Source of the DNA: Cryptosporangium aurantiacum
GTDB taxonomy: Bacteria; Actinomycetota; Actinomycetes; Mycobacteriales; Cryptosporangiaceae
DNA length: 64,000 nucleotides
Direction of reading: 5' to 3'
Assembly (NCBI RefSeq): GCF_900143005.1
Contig: NZ_FRCS01000016.1
Span: forward strand, 62,001-126,000
In this document: positions 44,363 to 53,456 of the stretch, in pieces
Numbering within the stretch: the first letter of the stretch is position 1
Layout of the letters: each line of letters opens with the position of its first letter
Notes under the pieces: generated by a model
What the model saw: only the letters and a program-made list of their open reading frames with translations
Database searches by the model: none
What the model was told of the DNA's origin: nothing
Program-made: the position numbers and the translations under genes

Positions 44363-45412
44363 TCAGACGGAAGCCGTGAGACCGGGAACCCCGACCTCGG
44401 ACGCGTACCGATCGAGTTCCGCGCACAGCGCCTCCGGCAGCGGGATGCCATCGCGGTGACGCTGCTGACGCCGCTCGTGTTCGAGTTCACCGGGCACCAG
44501 CACGCGTTCGACACCGGCGGCGGGCCGGGACGCGTGGACGTCCCGGATCAGCGTGTCCACCCGGGCCCGGAAGTCGGGCACGAACCGAGCGGGGTCGATC
44601 GCCAGGAACAGGAAACCCTTCGCGACCCGCTCGGCGCCGTGCACCGGAGACGCGGTGTGTTCGGTCCGCCCGAAGCTGCTGCCGGTAAGCACACCCGCGA
44701 GCAGTTCGACCAGCAGCGCGAGCCCGTAACCCTTGTGGCCGCCGAACCACTGCAGGTGCCGCACGGACGCCACCGCCGGGTCGGTCGTCGGGACGCCGTC
44801 GGCATCGGTCGCCCACCCGGCCGGGATCGACGCGTCCCCGCGTTTCTGCGCCAGCAGCAGCTTGTTGCCGGCGACGGTCGTCGTCGCGACGTCGAACACG
44901 ATCGTCGGTTCGTCACCGGTCGGGATCGCATACGACAGCGGGTTCGTGGAGAACAGCTGGTCGATGCCGCCGAACGGCGGCACGAACGTCGGGCCGTTCT
45001 GGAAGCACAGGCAGATCCGCCCGGCGCGCGCCACCCGCTCGGTGTACGCGGCGAGCGCGCCGAGGTGGGTGCCCTCGCGGACCGCCACCGCGGCGATCCC
45101 GAACTCCTCGGAGCGGGAGATCGCGTGGTGGACGGCGGCGAGCCCGGCGATCTGCCCGAACCCGAGGCCCGCGTCGAGCACCAGCGTGGAGCCCTCGTCG
45201 GAGACGATTTTCGGCTTGGCGGCCGGGTCGAGGTGCCCGCTGCGGATCCGCTGGGCGTAGAGCGCCATCAGGTGCGCGCCGTGCGAGTCGACGCCACGCA
45301 GGTCGGCCTCCACCAGCAGCGTGGCGACCGTGTCGGCGTACTCGCGGGGCGCGCCGAGCCCCTCCAGGATGTCGGAGAGCAGCGTGTGCAGACGGCCGGC
45401 GGCGACGATCAT
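44363..45412 (-). CDS. Malate/L-lactate (Ldh2/MDH2)-family NAD(P)-dependent dehydrogenase
   Basis: A 349-residue protein of the Ldh2/MDH2/DpkA type, a fold unrelated to classical lactate dehydrogenase. The conserved GVDSHGAHL (with the catalytic His), AVREGTHLGALAAYT and FSTNPLSYAIPTG motifs are present, with QWFGGHKGYGLALLVELLAG later. Substrates in the family are 2-hydroxy or 2-oxo acids and ureidoglycolate. In this operon, a 2-hydroxy acid released from the substrate is plausible. ATG 45412 overlaps the aldehyde dehydrogenase stop as ATGA. Confidence 0.88.
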   Translation of the reverse strand: MIVAAGRLHTLLSDILEGLGAPREYADTVATLLVEADLRGVDSHGAHLMALYAQRIRSGHLDPAAKPKIVSDEGSTLVLDAGLGFGQIAGLAAVHHAISRSEEFGIAAVAVREGTHLGALAAYTERVARAGRICLCFQNGPTFVPPFGGIDQLFSTNPLSYAIPTGDEPTIVFDVATTTVAGNKLLLAQKRGDASIPAGWATDADGVPTTDPAVASVRHLQWFGGHKGYGLALLVELLAGVLTGSSFGRTEHTASPVHGAERVAKGFLFLAIDPARFVPDFRARVDTLIRDVHASRPAAGVERVLVPGELEHERRQQRHRDGIPLPEALCAELDRYASEVGVPGLTASV

Positions 45413-46878
45413 CGGAGCTCCAGCGGCAGGTAGACGTTTTTGGTCCGGACGAACTCGGCCAGGCCCTCGCGGCCGCCCTCCTTGCCGAAGCCGCTGCGGC
45501 CGTAACCGCCGAACGGGGCCGCGGCGGGCAGTGCCGCGAACCCGTTGAGCGAGACGTACCCGGCGTCGAGGGCCGCGGCGACCCGGTGGGCGCGGGACAG
45601 GTCGGTCGTGTGCACGTACCCGGCGAGCCCGTACGGCGTCGCGTTGGCCAGCGCGATCGCCTCGTCCTCGTCGTCGAACGTCAGCACCGCCAGGACCGGG
45701 CCGAACACCTCTTCCTGCGCCAGCGGCGCATCGGCCGCGATCCGGTCGACCACCGTGGGCGCCACGTAGAACCCGGGCTCGTCCAGCCGGTGGCCTCCGG
45801 TCAGGATCTCCCCGTCGGCCGCCGAGACCATGGCCAGGATGCGGTCGGCGTGCCGCGCCGACACCACCGGCCCGAACGCGGTCGCCGGGTCGAGCGGATC
45901 CCCGATCGGCATGGCCGCGATTCCGGCGAGCGCGCGGGAAACGATCTGGTCATGGATCGAGGAGTGGACGATCAACCGGGTCGGCATCACGCAGCCCTGG
46001 CCGGAGTTGCGCATGCAGGCGACGCCGGCGAACGCCCCGGCGGCGTCCAGGTCGGCGTCGGGGAAGACGATGTTCCCGGACTTGCCGCCGAGCTCGAGCA
46101 CCACCGGCGTGATGTGCTGCGCGGCCGCGACCAGGATCTGCCGGGCGGCCTCGATCCCGCCGGTGAAGCTGATCTTGTCGACGCCGGGATGGGCCACCAG
46201 CGCTCGTCCGGCCTCCACCCCGCCCGGCAGCACATTGACGACCCCGGGCGGAAAACCCGCTTCGAGCGCGAGTTCGCCGAAGATCACCGCGCTGAACGGC
46301 GCCAGCTCCATCGCCTTGACGACGACCGTGTTGCCGGCCGCGAGCGCCGCACCGGCCTTCCGGCCCAGCGCGGAGATGCCGCCGTTCCAGGTGGACACGA
46401 CCGCGACGACCCCGTACGGCTCGGGCAGCGTGTAGTCGAACGCCCGCTCCGGGAAGATCGGGATCACGCTGCCCTCGATCTTGTCCGCCAGCCCCGCGTA
46501 GTACTCGAGGTAGTCAGCGGCTCGCGCGGGTAACGCGGTGGCACCGAGTATCGGCGAACCACACTCCAGCGTCAGCACCTGGCCGATCGTGGACGCCCGC
46601 GAACGGATCAGCTCCGCGAGCCGGAGCAGGGCGTTCCGCCGGAGATCCGGCCGCAGTCCGCGCCAGGCCGGAAACGCGTCCCGGGCCGCCGCCACCGCCG
46701 CGTCCACCTCGGCCGCGCCGGCCAGCGGCACGGTGGCCTGCGGACGCCCGGTCGCGGCGTCGACGTGCTGGTACTCCCCGCCGCTGCCCGCGCGCAGCCA
46801 CGCGTCGCCGACCAGCAGGCCGGTCTGCGGCAGCACCTCGGCGGCCAGTTGTTCGTGCCGGTCGAGATCGACGACCAT
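45409..46878 (-). CDS. NAD(P)-dependent aldehyde dehydrogenase
   Basis: A 489-residue ALDH. Catalytic Glu262 (LELGGKSGN) and Cys296 (NSGQGC) are in place, with the cofactor motif SFTGGIEAAR near residue 238 and EEVFGPVLAVL. It would oxidise an aldehyde to an acid. Two starts compete, GTG 46881 and ATG 46878; the latter is better spaced from GGAGGG. It lies between the ThDP enzyme gene and the Ldh2-type gene, consistent with removal of the aldehyde produced by a C-C lyase. Confidence 0.92.
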   Translation of the reverse strand: MVVDLDRHEQLAAEVLPQTGLLVGDAWLRAGSGGEYQHVDAATGRPQATVPLAGAAEVDAAVAAARDAFPAWRGLRPDLRRNALLRLAELIRSRASTIGQVLTLECGSPILGATALPARAADYLEYYAGLADKIEGSVIPIFPERAFDYTLPEPYGVVAVVSTWNGGISALGRKAGAALAAGNTVVVKAMELAPFSAVIFGELALEAGFPPGVVNVLPGGVEAGRALVAHPGVDKISFTGGIEAARQILVAAAQHITPVVLELGGKSGNIVFPDADLDAAGAFAGVACMRNSGQGCVMPTRLIVHSSIHDQIVSRALAGIAAMPIGDPLDPATAFGPVVSARHADRILAMVSAADGEILTGGHRLDEPGFYVAPTVVDRIAADAPLAQEEVFGPVLAVLTFDDEDEAIALANATPYGLAGYVHTTDLSRAHRVAAALDAGYVSLNGFAALPAAAPFGGYGRSGFGKEGGREGLAEFVRTKNVYLPLELR

Positions 46879-46893
46879 CACAATCCCTCCGAC

Positions 46894-48504
46894 TCAGAAC
46901 GGCGACGGCAGGCGGTCCATCGGAACCGCGATCACGGTCGAGCCCTCGGTAGCCAGCGCCTCGGTCAGCGCGGCGGGCAACCTCGCGATGTCGTTCACGA
47001 CCATCCCGTCCGCACCGAACGCCCGGGCCAGCGCGACCCAGTCGGGGTTGCGCAGCGCGGTGCCGTACTCCCGGCCGCCGAACCGGTCGCGCTGGTCGCG
47101 GTTGGAGTTGCCGTACGCCCCGTCGTCGAAGACGACCGTGACCGTGTGAATGCCGTGCTGCACCGCGGTGGCCAGCTCGTTGGACCCGAACAGGAACCCG
47201 CCGTCGCCGGTCACGGTGACGACCGGCGCGTCCGGCGCCGCGACCTTCACACCCAGCGACGCCGGGTAACCGAAGCCGAGCGTGCCCATGTACGACGTGG
47301 AGAGGTAGGTGCGCGGCGCGTACACCGGGTAGCCCATGTGGCACATGTAGGCGACGCTCGTCGTGTCGCAGACCAGGATGCCGTCCTCCGGGATGCCCCG
47401 GCGCAGCGCCCGGACCATCTCCCACTGCGGCCCGACGGCGGCCAGCCGCTCCTCGGCGGTGGCCCGCATCGCGCGGGTCTCCGCGGTCCCGTCCGGTCGC
47501 TGGTCGAGCTGCTCGGCGAGCTTCTCCAGGGTGAGCGCCGCGTCCCCGGCGACCGCCACCGCCGCCGGGTGGTTACGGCCGATCTGCTCGGCGTCGACGT
47601 CCAGGTGGATCAGCCGCTGACCGTCGCGCAGGCCGAGGCCCGCGCCCCGGGTGCCGACCGCCAGCACGACGTCCGCCGCGCCGAGCACCGGCCGCATCCG
47701 CGGGTTCACCCAGGCGGTCCCGACCGAGAGCGGATGGCGATCGTCGATCGCTCCCTTGCCCTCGCGGGTGGTGACGACCGGCGCCTGCAGGAGTTCGGCG
47801 ACCCGCGTGAGCGCGGCCGTCGCGTCCCCGAGAACAACGCCGCCTCCGGCGACCACCACGGGTGCGGACGCTGTGCGCAGCGCCGCCGCGGCGGCGGTGA
47901 GCTGCGCGTCCTCCGCCGCTGCCCGGGGCACCCGTACCGGGTCCACCACACCAGCGGTGGTCTTCTCGGCGAACGTCTCGGGCGGGATCTCCACCTCCAC
48001 CGGCCGCGGCCGCCCGGACGTCATCCGGGTGAACGCCTCGCCGACGCCCGCCGCGACGTCGGCCGGGTCGGTGATCCGCCGGGCCCACTTGGTGATCGGC
48101 CGGACGATCTCCAGCTGGTCGTGGACGTCGTGCAGCAGGCCCAGTTCGCGGCCGATGCCCGCACGGTTCACCTGGCCGGCCAGCAGCAGCACCGGCGACG
48201 AGCAGGCGTATGCGGTCGCGAGCCCGGTGGCCGCGTTGTAGACGCCCACGCCCGGCACGACCATCGCGACGCCGGGGCGCCCTGACGTGCGGGCGTACCC
48301 GTCGGCCATGTACGTGGTCGCCTGCTCGTGGCGGGTGACGATGTAGCGCAGCTCCGGCCGGTCGACGAACGCGTCGAGCGCCGTCATCAGCTGGTCCCCG
48401 GGTAGGCCGAAGATCACCTCGACACCCTCGGCGACGAGCTGCCCGGCCAGCGCCTGGCCGCCGGTCAGCTGATCGGCCCGCGCACCCTCGTTCAGCGATT
48501 GCAT
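46894..48504 (-). CDS. Thiamine-diphosphate-dependent decarboxylase/lyase
   Basis: A 536-residue three-domain ThDP enzyme. Catalytic Glu60 is in TRHEQAT; the middle domain carries ASAPVVVAGGGVVLG; the cofactor-binding GDGGF lies near residue 440, with the expected partner site reading VVFDDGAYGN (Asp where Asn is usual). The family spans acetolactate synthases, benzoylformate decarboxylases and 2-hydroxyacyl-CoA lyases. The adjoining aldehyde dehydrogenase favours an aldehyde product. ATG 48504 has no ribosome-binding site and directly abuts AT-rich site 8, so it is likely leaderless from an internal promoter. Confidence 0.88.
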   Translation of the reverse strand: MQSLNEGARADQLTGGQALAGQLVAEGVEVIFGLPGDQLMTALDAFVDRPELRYIVTRHEQATTYMADGYARTSGRPGVAMVVPGVGVYNAATGLATAYACSSPVLLLAGQVNRAGIGRELGLLHDVHDQLEIVRPITKWARRITDPADVAAGVGEAFTRMTSGRPRPVEVEIPPETFAEKTTAGVVDPVRVPRAAAEDAQLTAAAAALRTASAPVVVAGGGVVLGDATAALTRVAELLQAPVVTTREGKGAIDDRHPLSVGTAWVNPRMRPVLGAADVVLAVGTRGAGLGLRDGQRLIHLDVDAEQIGRNHPAAVAVAGDAALTLEKLAEQLDQRPDGTAETRAMRATAEERLAAVGPQWEMVRALRRGIPEDGILVCDTTSVAYMCHMGYPVYAPRTYLSTSYMGTLGFGYPASLGVKVAAPDAPVVTVTGDGGFLFGSNELATAVQHGIHTVTVVFDDGAYGNSNRDQRDRFGGREYGTALRNPDWVALARAFGADGMVVNDIARLPAALTEALATEGSTVIAVPMDRLPSPF

Positions 48505-48519
48505 AGAATATACATTACA
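48503..48519. promoter_or_regulatory. AT-rich regulon motif, site 8 (internal promoter before the ThDP gene)
   Basis: ATAGAATATACATTACA lies in the 27-bp gap between the LLM and ThDP genes of the long operon. On the coding strand TAATGT ends seven bases before ATG 48504, suitable for a leaderless start. It matches site 1 in the first 11 bases. Confidence 0.68.
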
Positions 48520-48531
48520 TGGTCTACGGGT

Positions 48532-49548
48532 TCACCGCGCAGAGGATGCGTCAGCACCGACCGCGGCGGCGAACGCTTCCAGCTCGTCCGGGATGTCGGG
48601 GCCGGACGCGGTGAAGATCACCTCGCCGATCCCGGTCTCGCCCGCCTCACGCAGGTGGTTCCGGATCGCGGCCGGCTCACCGGTCCAGCCGCCGGTCAGG
48701 ATCCCCTCACCGGCCTCGGCGATCGCGGCCCGGTCCCGGTCGGTCAGCACCATCCCGTGTCCCTCGTGGACGGCGAGGTGCCGCTCGTTCTCCGGCCGGG
48801 CCGCGAGCAGCCCCGCTCGCCAGGTCGCGCCGCCGGGGACGCCGTCCAACGCGTCCGGGAACAGCTCCCAAATGCCGTGGAACATCGTGGCGAACCACGG
48901 GCCGGCCGCGTCGACCAGCCGTGGGCTCGTGTGGTCTTCCCCCGGGCGGACGACCGTGCCGTTGATCAGCAGCGCGCTGGCGGGCCAGCCGCTGACGTCC
49001 TCGCCCGGCGGCATCATCAACGCGATCCCGTCGACACCCAGCTCACGAGCGGTCGCGAACCCCTTCGGCCCGCCGGGCGCCACCCAGAGCGGCGTCCGGA
49101 TCGGCCGCTCCGGTGCCCAGCCGGGCGGGTGGAGCATCTGGCACGGCTGCCCGTCGATCTCGGTGACGCCACCGTCGAGCAGCGTCCGCACCTGCCGGAC
49201 GTAGGTCGCGAGGTCGGCCCAGCGCATGCCCTTCTGGCCGAGCGTCCGACGCGCGGTGAAACCGGTGCCGAACGCGGTCACCAGCCGGCCGGGGGCCAGT
49301 TCCTCGACGGACGCGATCGCGGACGCGGTCACCATCGGATGCCGCAGGCTCGGCACCGCGACACCGGCGCCGAATCCGATCCGCTCGGTGCCCTCGGCGA
49401 TGCGGGCCAGCGCGACCCAGAGATCGCCGTAGAGCGCGGGCGAGTCGAAGACCCAGACGCGGTGGTAGCCCAGCCGTTCGGCGGTGCGGGCGTAGTCGAC
49501 GATGCGGGAACTCGGGGGCAAGCCCACCGAGATCAGCGGTTCGGCCAT
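48532..49548 (-). CDS. LLM-class (F420-dependent-type) oxidoreductase
   Basis: A 338-residue luciferase-fold oxidoreductase. AERLGYHRVWVFDSPALYGD, IGFGAGVAVPSLRHPMVTASAIASVEEL and FGTGFTARRTLG match the F420-dependent glucose-6-phosphate dehydrogenase/LLM subgroup. In mycobacterial KstR-controlled clusters a similar oxidoreductase sits beside DUF35 and Ltp genes, so co-occurrence here is notable. It starts the 12-gene operon. No clear ribosome-binding site precedes ATG 49548. A near-match KstR box lies about 50 bp upstream. Confidence 0.85.
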   Translation of the reverse strand: MAEPLISVGLPPSSRIVDYARTAERLGYHRVWVFDSPALYGDLWVALARIAEGTERIGFGAGVAVPSLRHPMVTASAIASVEELAPGRLVTAFGTGFTARRTLGQKGMRWADLATYVRQVRTLLDGGVTEIDGQPCQMLHPPGWAPERPIRTPLWVAPGGPKGFATARELGVDGIALMMPPGEDVSGWPASALLINGTVVRPGEDHTSPRLVDAAGPWFATMFHGIWELFPDALDGVPGGATWRAGLLAARPENERHLAVHEGHGMVLTDRDRAAIAEAGEGILTGGWTGEPAAIRNHLREAGETGIGEVIFTASGPDIPDELEAFAAAVGADASSAR

Positions 49549-49598
49549 GGGGGGAGCCTAAGTCGCGCACCCGGGCGGCGTCCGGCAGAAGCAGAATC

Positions 49599-49612
49599 TG
49601 AAACCAGTTTTT
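49599..49612. promoter_or_regulatory. Weak KstR-type box (one mismatch)
   Basis: TGAAACCAGTTTTT matches TnnAACnnGTTnnA except for the last base (T for A). It lies 50 bp upstream of the LLM gene that begins the long operon. With one mismatch a chance match is possible. Confidence 0.35.
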
Positions 49613-49669
49613 CCGGGGTGTCAGCCAGGTGACGGTCGCCGTGGGCTCACGGCGGGACACTGGGCGTCG

Positions 49670-52414
49670 ATGTCCACCGCCGCGACGCTCGAGTACCGCG
49701 TCCTCGGCCCGGTCGAGGCCAGGCTCGCGGATACGACGCTGCCGCTCGGCGGTCCCCGGCACCGGCGGTTGCTGGCCGTGCTGCTGCTGCGCGCCGACGA
49801 GGTCGTGCCGGTGGGCGAGCTGACCGAGGCGCTGTGGGGTGACCGCCCGCCGCGCAGCGCTCCCGAGATGGTGCACGTACGGATCAGCGAGCTGCGCGCC
49901 GCGCTGCGCCTCGGCAACCCGGAGCTGGTGACCCACACCGGCGGCTACCGGCTGTGCGTCGCGCCCGGCGCTCTGGACACCCACCGGTTCGAGACGCTCG
50001 TCCGGTCGGCGGCGGGAACGCTGGCGGACGGTGCTCCGGCCCGCGCCCGCGACGAGCTGGACGCGGCGCTCGCGCTCTGGCACGGCCCGGCGGTCGCCGA
50101 GTTCGCCACCGAACCGTTCGCCGAGGCCGAGGTCGTGCGCCTGGAGGCGCTGCGCCTCACGGCGCTGGAGTACCGGTTCACCGCCGACCTCGCGCTCGGC
50201 CGCCACGCTGACGTCGTCGCGGAGCTGACCGCGCTCACCACGAAGCACCCGCTGCACGAGCCGTTCACCGGCCTGCTCATGCGTGCGCTGCAGGGGTCCG
50301 GCCGGTCGGCCGAGGCGCTGGAGGCCTACGCGTCGCTGCGCCGGGTGCTGGCCGAGGAACTCGGCGTCAACCCGTCGCCCGCGCTGCAACGGCTGCACGT
50401 GGAGATGCTCCGCGAACCCGTCCGCGGGAACCTCCCGGCCGCCTACACCAGCTTCGTCGGCCGCCGCGCCGACCTGGCCGCGCTTCCGGACCTGCTGCGG
50501 CGCACCCGCCTCGTGACGCTCACCGGCGTCGGTGGTGCGGGGAAGAGCCGGCTCGCGGTCGAGGTCGCGCTGGCCTGCCGCGACGACGTCCCCGGCGGCG
50601 CCTGGCTCGTCGAGCTGGCGCCGGTCGAGCGGCCCGAACACGTCGCCGGGGCGATCGCCGCCGCGCTCGGCGTCCGGGAGCAGCGGCTGACCACGCACCT
50701 CGGCCGGGCCGCCACGCTGCTGGTGCTGGACAACTGCGAGCACCTCGTCGCGGGGGTCGCGGCGGTCGCCGACCGGCTGCTGCGCGCCTGCCCGGACCTG
50801 CGGATCCTGGCCACCAGCCGGGAGCGGCTCGGGGTGACCGGCGAGCACCTGCACCCGGTTGCCGGTCTGGACGTCACCGGCGACGCGGTGCGGCTCTTCG
50901 TTTCGCGAGTCGCGGCCGTTCGCCCCGGATATCGTGTCACCGCGGCCGACGCTGCGGCCGTCGATCGGATCTGCCGGCAGCTCGACGGGTTGCCGCTCGC
51001 GCTGGAGCTGGCGGCCGCGGTCACCACCGCGATCGACCTGCCGGAGGTCGCGGCCCGGCTCGACGACCGGTTCGCGCTGCTGACCCGGGGCAGCCCGGCG
51101 GCGTCCGCGCGCCACCAGACGCTCCGGGCCACCGTGGACTGGAGCTACCAGCTGCTCGACACGCCACAGCGGACGCTGTTCGAGCAGCTCGCGGTGTTCG
51201 TCGGCGGGTTCACGATCGAGGCGGCCCAGGCCGTGGCCGGCGAACCGTCCACGGTGAGCCTGCTCACCGACCTCGTCGACAAGTCCCTGGTCACGGTCGG
51301 CGACCGCCGCTATCAGCTCCCGGAGACGCTTCGCGTCTTCGGCCTGGAACGGCTCGACGCGAGCGGAATCGCGGATGAGGTCCGCGACCGGCACGCCGCG
51401 TACCTGTTACGGATGGTTCGCTCGATCCGCCGTGCGCTGCACGGCGCCGAGCAGTCCGCGCTGATCCGCCGCCTGGAGACCGAACACGGCAACCTCCGCG
51501 CGGCGCTGGACTGGTCGCTCGCTCGCGGCGACACCGGGACCGCGATCCGGCTCGCCGGCTCGCTCTACCCGCTCTGGGACCAGCACGGCCACTACCGCGA
51601 GGGCCGGGACACGCTCGACCAGGTGCTCACGATGCCCGGCGACGTGCCGCCGATCGTCCGCGCCCGCGCGCTGGACAGCGTCGCCGGTCTGGCCGTTCTC
51701 CAGGGTGACCTGGACCGGGCCGCCGAGGCCGCCGCGGAGGCGGCCTCGCTCAGCCGCGCAGCCGACGACAAGGCCGGCTTGGCGCGGGCGCTGACGACCG
51801 CCGGACTCACCGCGATCTACGCCGACCGGCTCGACAAGGCCGAGGAGGTACTGGAGGACGCGATCGACATCGCCCGCGCGGCCGAGGCGCCGTGGCCGGA
51901 GGGCTTCGCGCAGATCTACCTCGCGTGCGTGGCGATCGCCCACGGGGACATGGCAGCCGCCCGCGCGTGGGGCGAGGCCGCGGAGGCGCCGCTGCGCGTG
52001 ATCGGCGACCCCGAGGGCCTGTCCGGCACGCTGGTCATCCGCGGCTTCACCGCCTGGCGCCTCGGCGAACGGGCGGCCGGCGAAAAAATGCTCGAGGCAG
52101 GCGTCCGCGGATTCACGGAAGTTGATCATCGGTGGGGACGCTCGCTGGGGTTGTTCCTCGTGGCCGTGCTCGCCGCGGACCGCGGCGAGCACGAGCGGGT
52201 GGCGTTCCTGCTCGGCGTCGCCGAGGCGTTGCGCGGGACGATCGGCACCGCGCTGATGCCGTTCGTGCGGCGGGTGCGGGACGTGCTGCTGGCCCGGGCG
52301 CAGGCCGCGCTGACCGCTGACGCGTTCATCCGCGCCTGGGACGCGGGGCGGGCGGAAGCGCTCGATAAGGATCCGGGAAGGGTGTCTTCCTACCGTCCCG
52401 GCCATGCATGGTGA
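49670..52414 (+). CDS. AfsR/SARP-type regulator with NB-ARC and TPR-like domains
   Basis: A 914-residue multidomain regulator. An OmpR-like winged helix (about 5-90) and bacterial transcriptional activator domain (about 95-245) form the SARP part. A Walker A motif, GVGGAGKS, lies near residues 286-293, with ATPase features (LVLDNCEHL, ATSRERLGV) following. The last third is helical and TPR-like. Related regulators activate secondary-metabolism or stress genes by oligomerising on ATP binding. ATG at 49670 is the first sensible start. Its target is unknown; the flanking monooxygenase begins within its 3' end. Confidence 0.93.
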   Translation: MSTAATLEYRVLGPVEARLADTTLPLGGPRHRRLLAVLLLRADEVVPVGELTEALWGDRPPRSAPEMVHVRISELRAALRLGNPELVTHTGGYRLCVAPGALDTHRFETLVRSAAGTLADGAPARARDELDAALALWHGPAVAEFATEPFAEAEVVRLEALRLTALEYRFTADLALGRHADVVAELTALTTKHPLHEPFTGLLMRALQGSGRSAEALEAYASLRRVLAEELGVNPSPALQRLHVEMLREPVRGNLPAAYTSFVGRRADLAALPDLLRRTRLVTLTGVGGAGKSRLAVEVALACRDDVPGGAWLVELAPVERPEHVAGAIAAALGVREQRLTTHLGRAATLLVLDNCEHLVAGVAAVADRLLRACPDLRILATSRERLGVTGEHLHPVAGLDVTGDAVRLFVSRVAAVRPGYRVTAADAAAVDRICRQLDGLPLALELAAAVTTAIDLPEVAARLDDRFALLTRGSPAASARHQTLRATVDWSYQLLDTPQRTLFEQLAVFVGGFTIEAAQAVAGEPSTVSLLTDLVDKSLVTVGDRRYQLPETLRVFGLERLDASGIADEVRDRHAAYLLRMVRSIRRALHGAEQSALIRRLETEHGNLRAALDWSLARGDTGTAIRLAGSLYPLWDQHGHYREGRDTLDQVLTMPGDVPPIVRARALDSVAGLAVLQGDLDRAAEAAAEAASLSRAADDKAGLARALTTAGLTAIYADRLDKAEEVLEDAIDIARAAEAPWPEGFAQIYLACVAIAHGDMAAARAWGEAAEAPLRVIGDPEGLSGTLVIRGFTAWRLGERAAGEKMLEAGVRGFTEVDHRWGRSLGLFLVAVLAADRGEHERVAFLLGVAEALRGTIGTALMPFVRRVRDVLLARAQAALTADAFIRAWDAGRAEALDKDPGRVSSYRPGHAW

Positions 52415-53456
52415 CGGAGTCAAGATACTGATCGTCGGCGCGGGGACCGCGGGGCTGGCCGCCGCACGGACGCTGCACGACTGGGGCGCCGACGTGCGGG
52501 TGGTCGAGCGCGAAGCCAAACCGAGCGTCGACGGCACCGGGATCTTCCTGCCCGGCAACGCGATGCGGGCGCTCGACGACCTCGGGGTCGCACCGCAGGT
52601 GACCGCACGCGGCATCACGGTGGCCCGGCAGCGGATCTCCGACCGGCGTGGCCGGGTGCTGATGGAGATCGACAACGACGACCTCTGGGGCGGCGTCGCG
52701 CCGTGCGTGGCGGTGCACCGGGTCGACCTGCACGAGGTGCTGCTGGCCGCGGCCAAGAACGTGCCGATCGTCTACGACCGCGCGCCGATCTCGCTGGTGG
52801 ACACCGACGACGGGGTGCTGGTCGAGTTCGACGACCGCTCGTCCGATACGTACGACCTGGTGATCGGCGCGGACGGCGTGCACTCGACGGTGCGCCGCCT
52901 GGCGTTCGGCGACGCGGGGCTGCGGCCGCTCGGCCAGATCGCCGTGCGGTTCGTGGCGACGGTGCCGGATCCCGAGCCGGTCTGGTCGCTGACGGTGCAC
53001 GGCCGGGCGGCGTTGCTCACGATCCCGATCGGCGGCGACCGGGTGTACTGCTACAGCGACGGCGTCGTTCCGCTGCCGGCGCCGCTGGTGGCGACCGCGG
53101 GCCCGGCGCACCGGGCGTCGGTGGAGGAGGTCCACCTGGACCGCTGGTCGAACGGCCTGACCGTGCTGATCGGCGACGCCGCGCACGCCACCGGGCCGAA
53201 CATGGCGCAGGGGTCGGCGATGGCGGTCGAGGACGCGCTGGTGCTGGCCGATTCGCTCGCGCGGTCCCGGACGATCGCCGAGGCGCTGGCCCAGCACGAG
53301 CGACGTCGCCGGCCGCGAGTGGACCACGTGCGGAAGACCACGAACCGGCGCGACAGCCTGCGGGCGATCCCGGAGGCGGTGCGCGCGCAGGTCTTCCGCT
53401 CGTTCGGTCCGGCGTTGTGGCGCATGCACTACGGCTCGCTGCGCGGTCGTCCCTGA
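52404..53456 (+). CDS. FAD-dependent monooxygenase (PHBH/UbiH fold)
   Basis: A 350-residue flavoprotein. The N-terminal dinucleotide fold is LIVGAGTAGLAAARTL, VIGADGVHSTVRR (the DG motif) lies near residue 155, and GDAAHATGPNMAQGSAMAVEDA near 258 binds the FAD pyrophosphate. These define group A hydroxylases. The start overlaps the SARP gene end by 11 bp, implying translational coupling and possibly a SARP-linked role. The C-terminal part is short for the family. Substrate unknown. Confidence 0.9.
   Translation: MHGDGVKILIVGAGTAGLAAARTLHDWGADVRVVEREAKPSVDGTGIFLPGNAMRALDDLGVAPQVTARGITVARQRISDRRGRVLMEIDNDDLWGGVAPCVAVHRVDLHEVLLAAAKNVPIVYDRAPISLVDTDDGVLVEFDDRSSDTYDLVIGADGVHSTVRRLAFGDAGLRPLGQIAVRFVATVPDPEPVWSLTVHGRAALLTIPIGGDRVYCYSDGVVPLPAPLVATAGPAHRASVEEVHLDRWSNGLTVLIGDAAHATGPNMAQGSAMAVEDALVLADSLARSRTIAEALAQHERRRRPRVDHVRKTTNRRDSLRAIPEAVRAQVFRSFGPALWRMHYGSLRGRP

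Noticed and set aside
46514-48285. Long frames antisense to the ThDP and aldehyde dehydrogenase genes
   Set aside because: Fully overlapped by genes with intact catalytic motifs; compositions are shadow-like.
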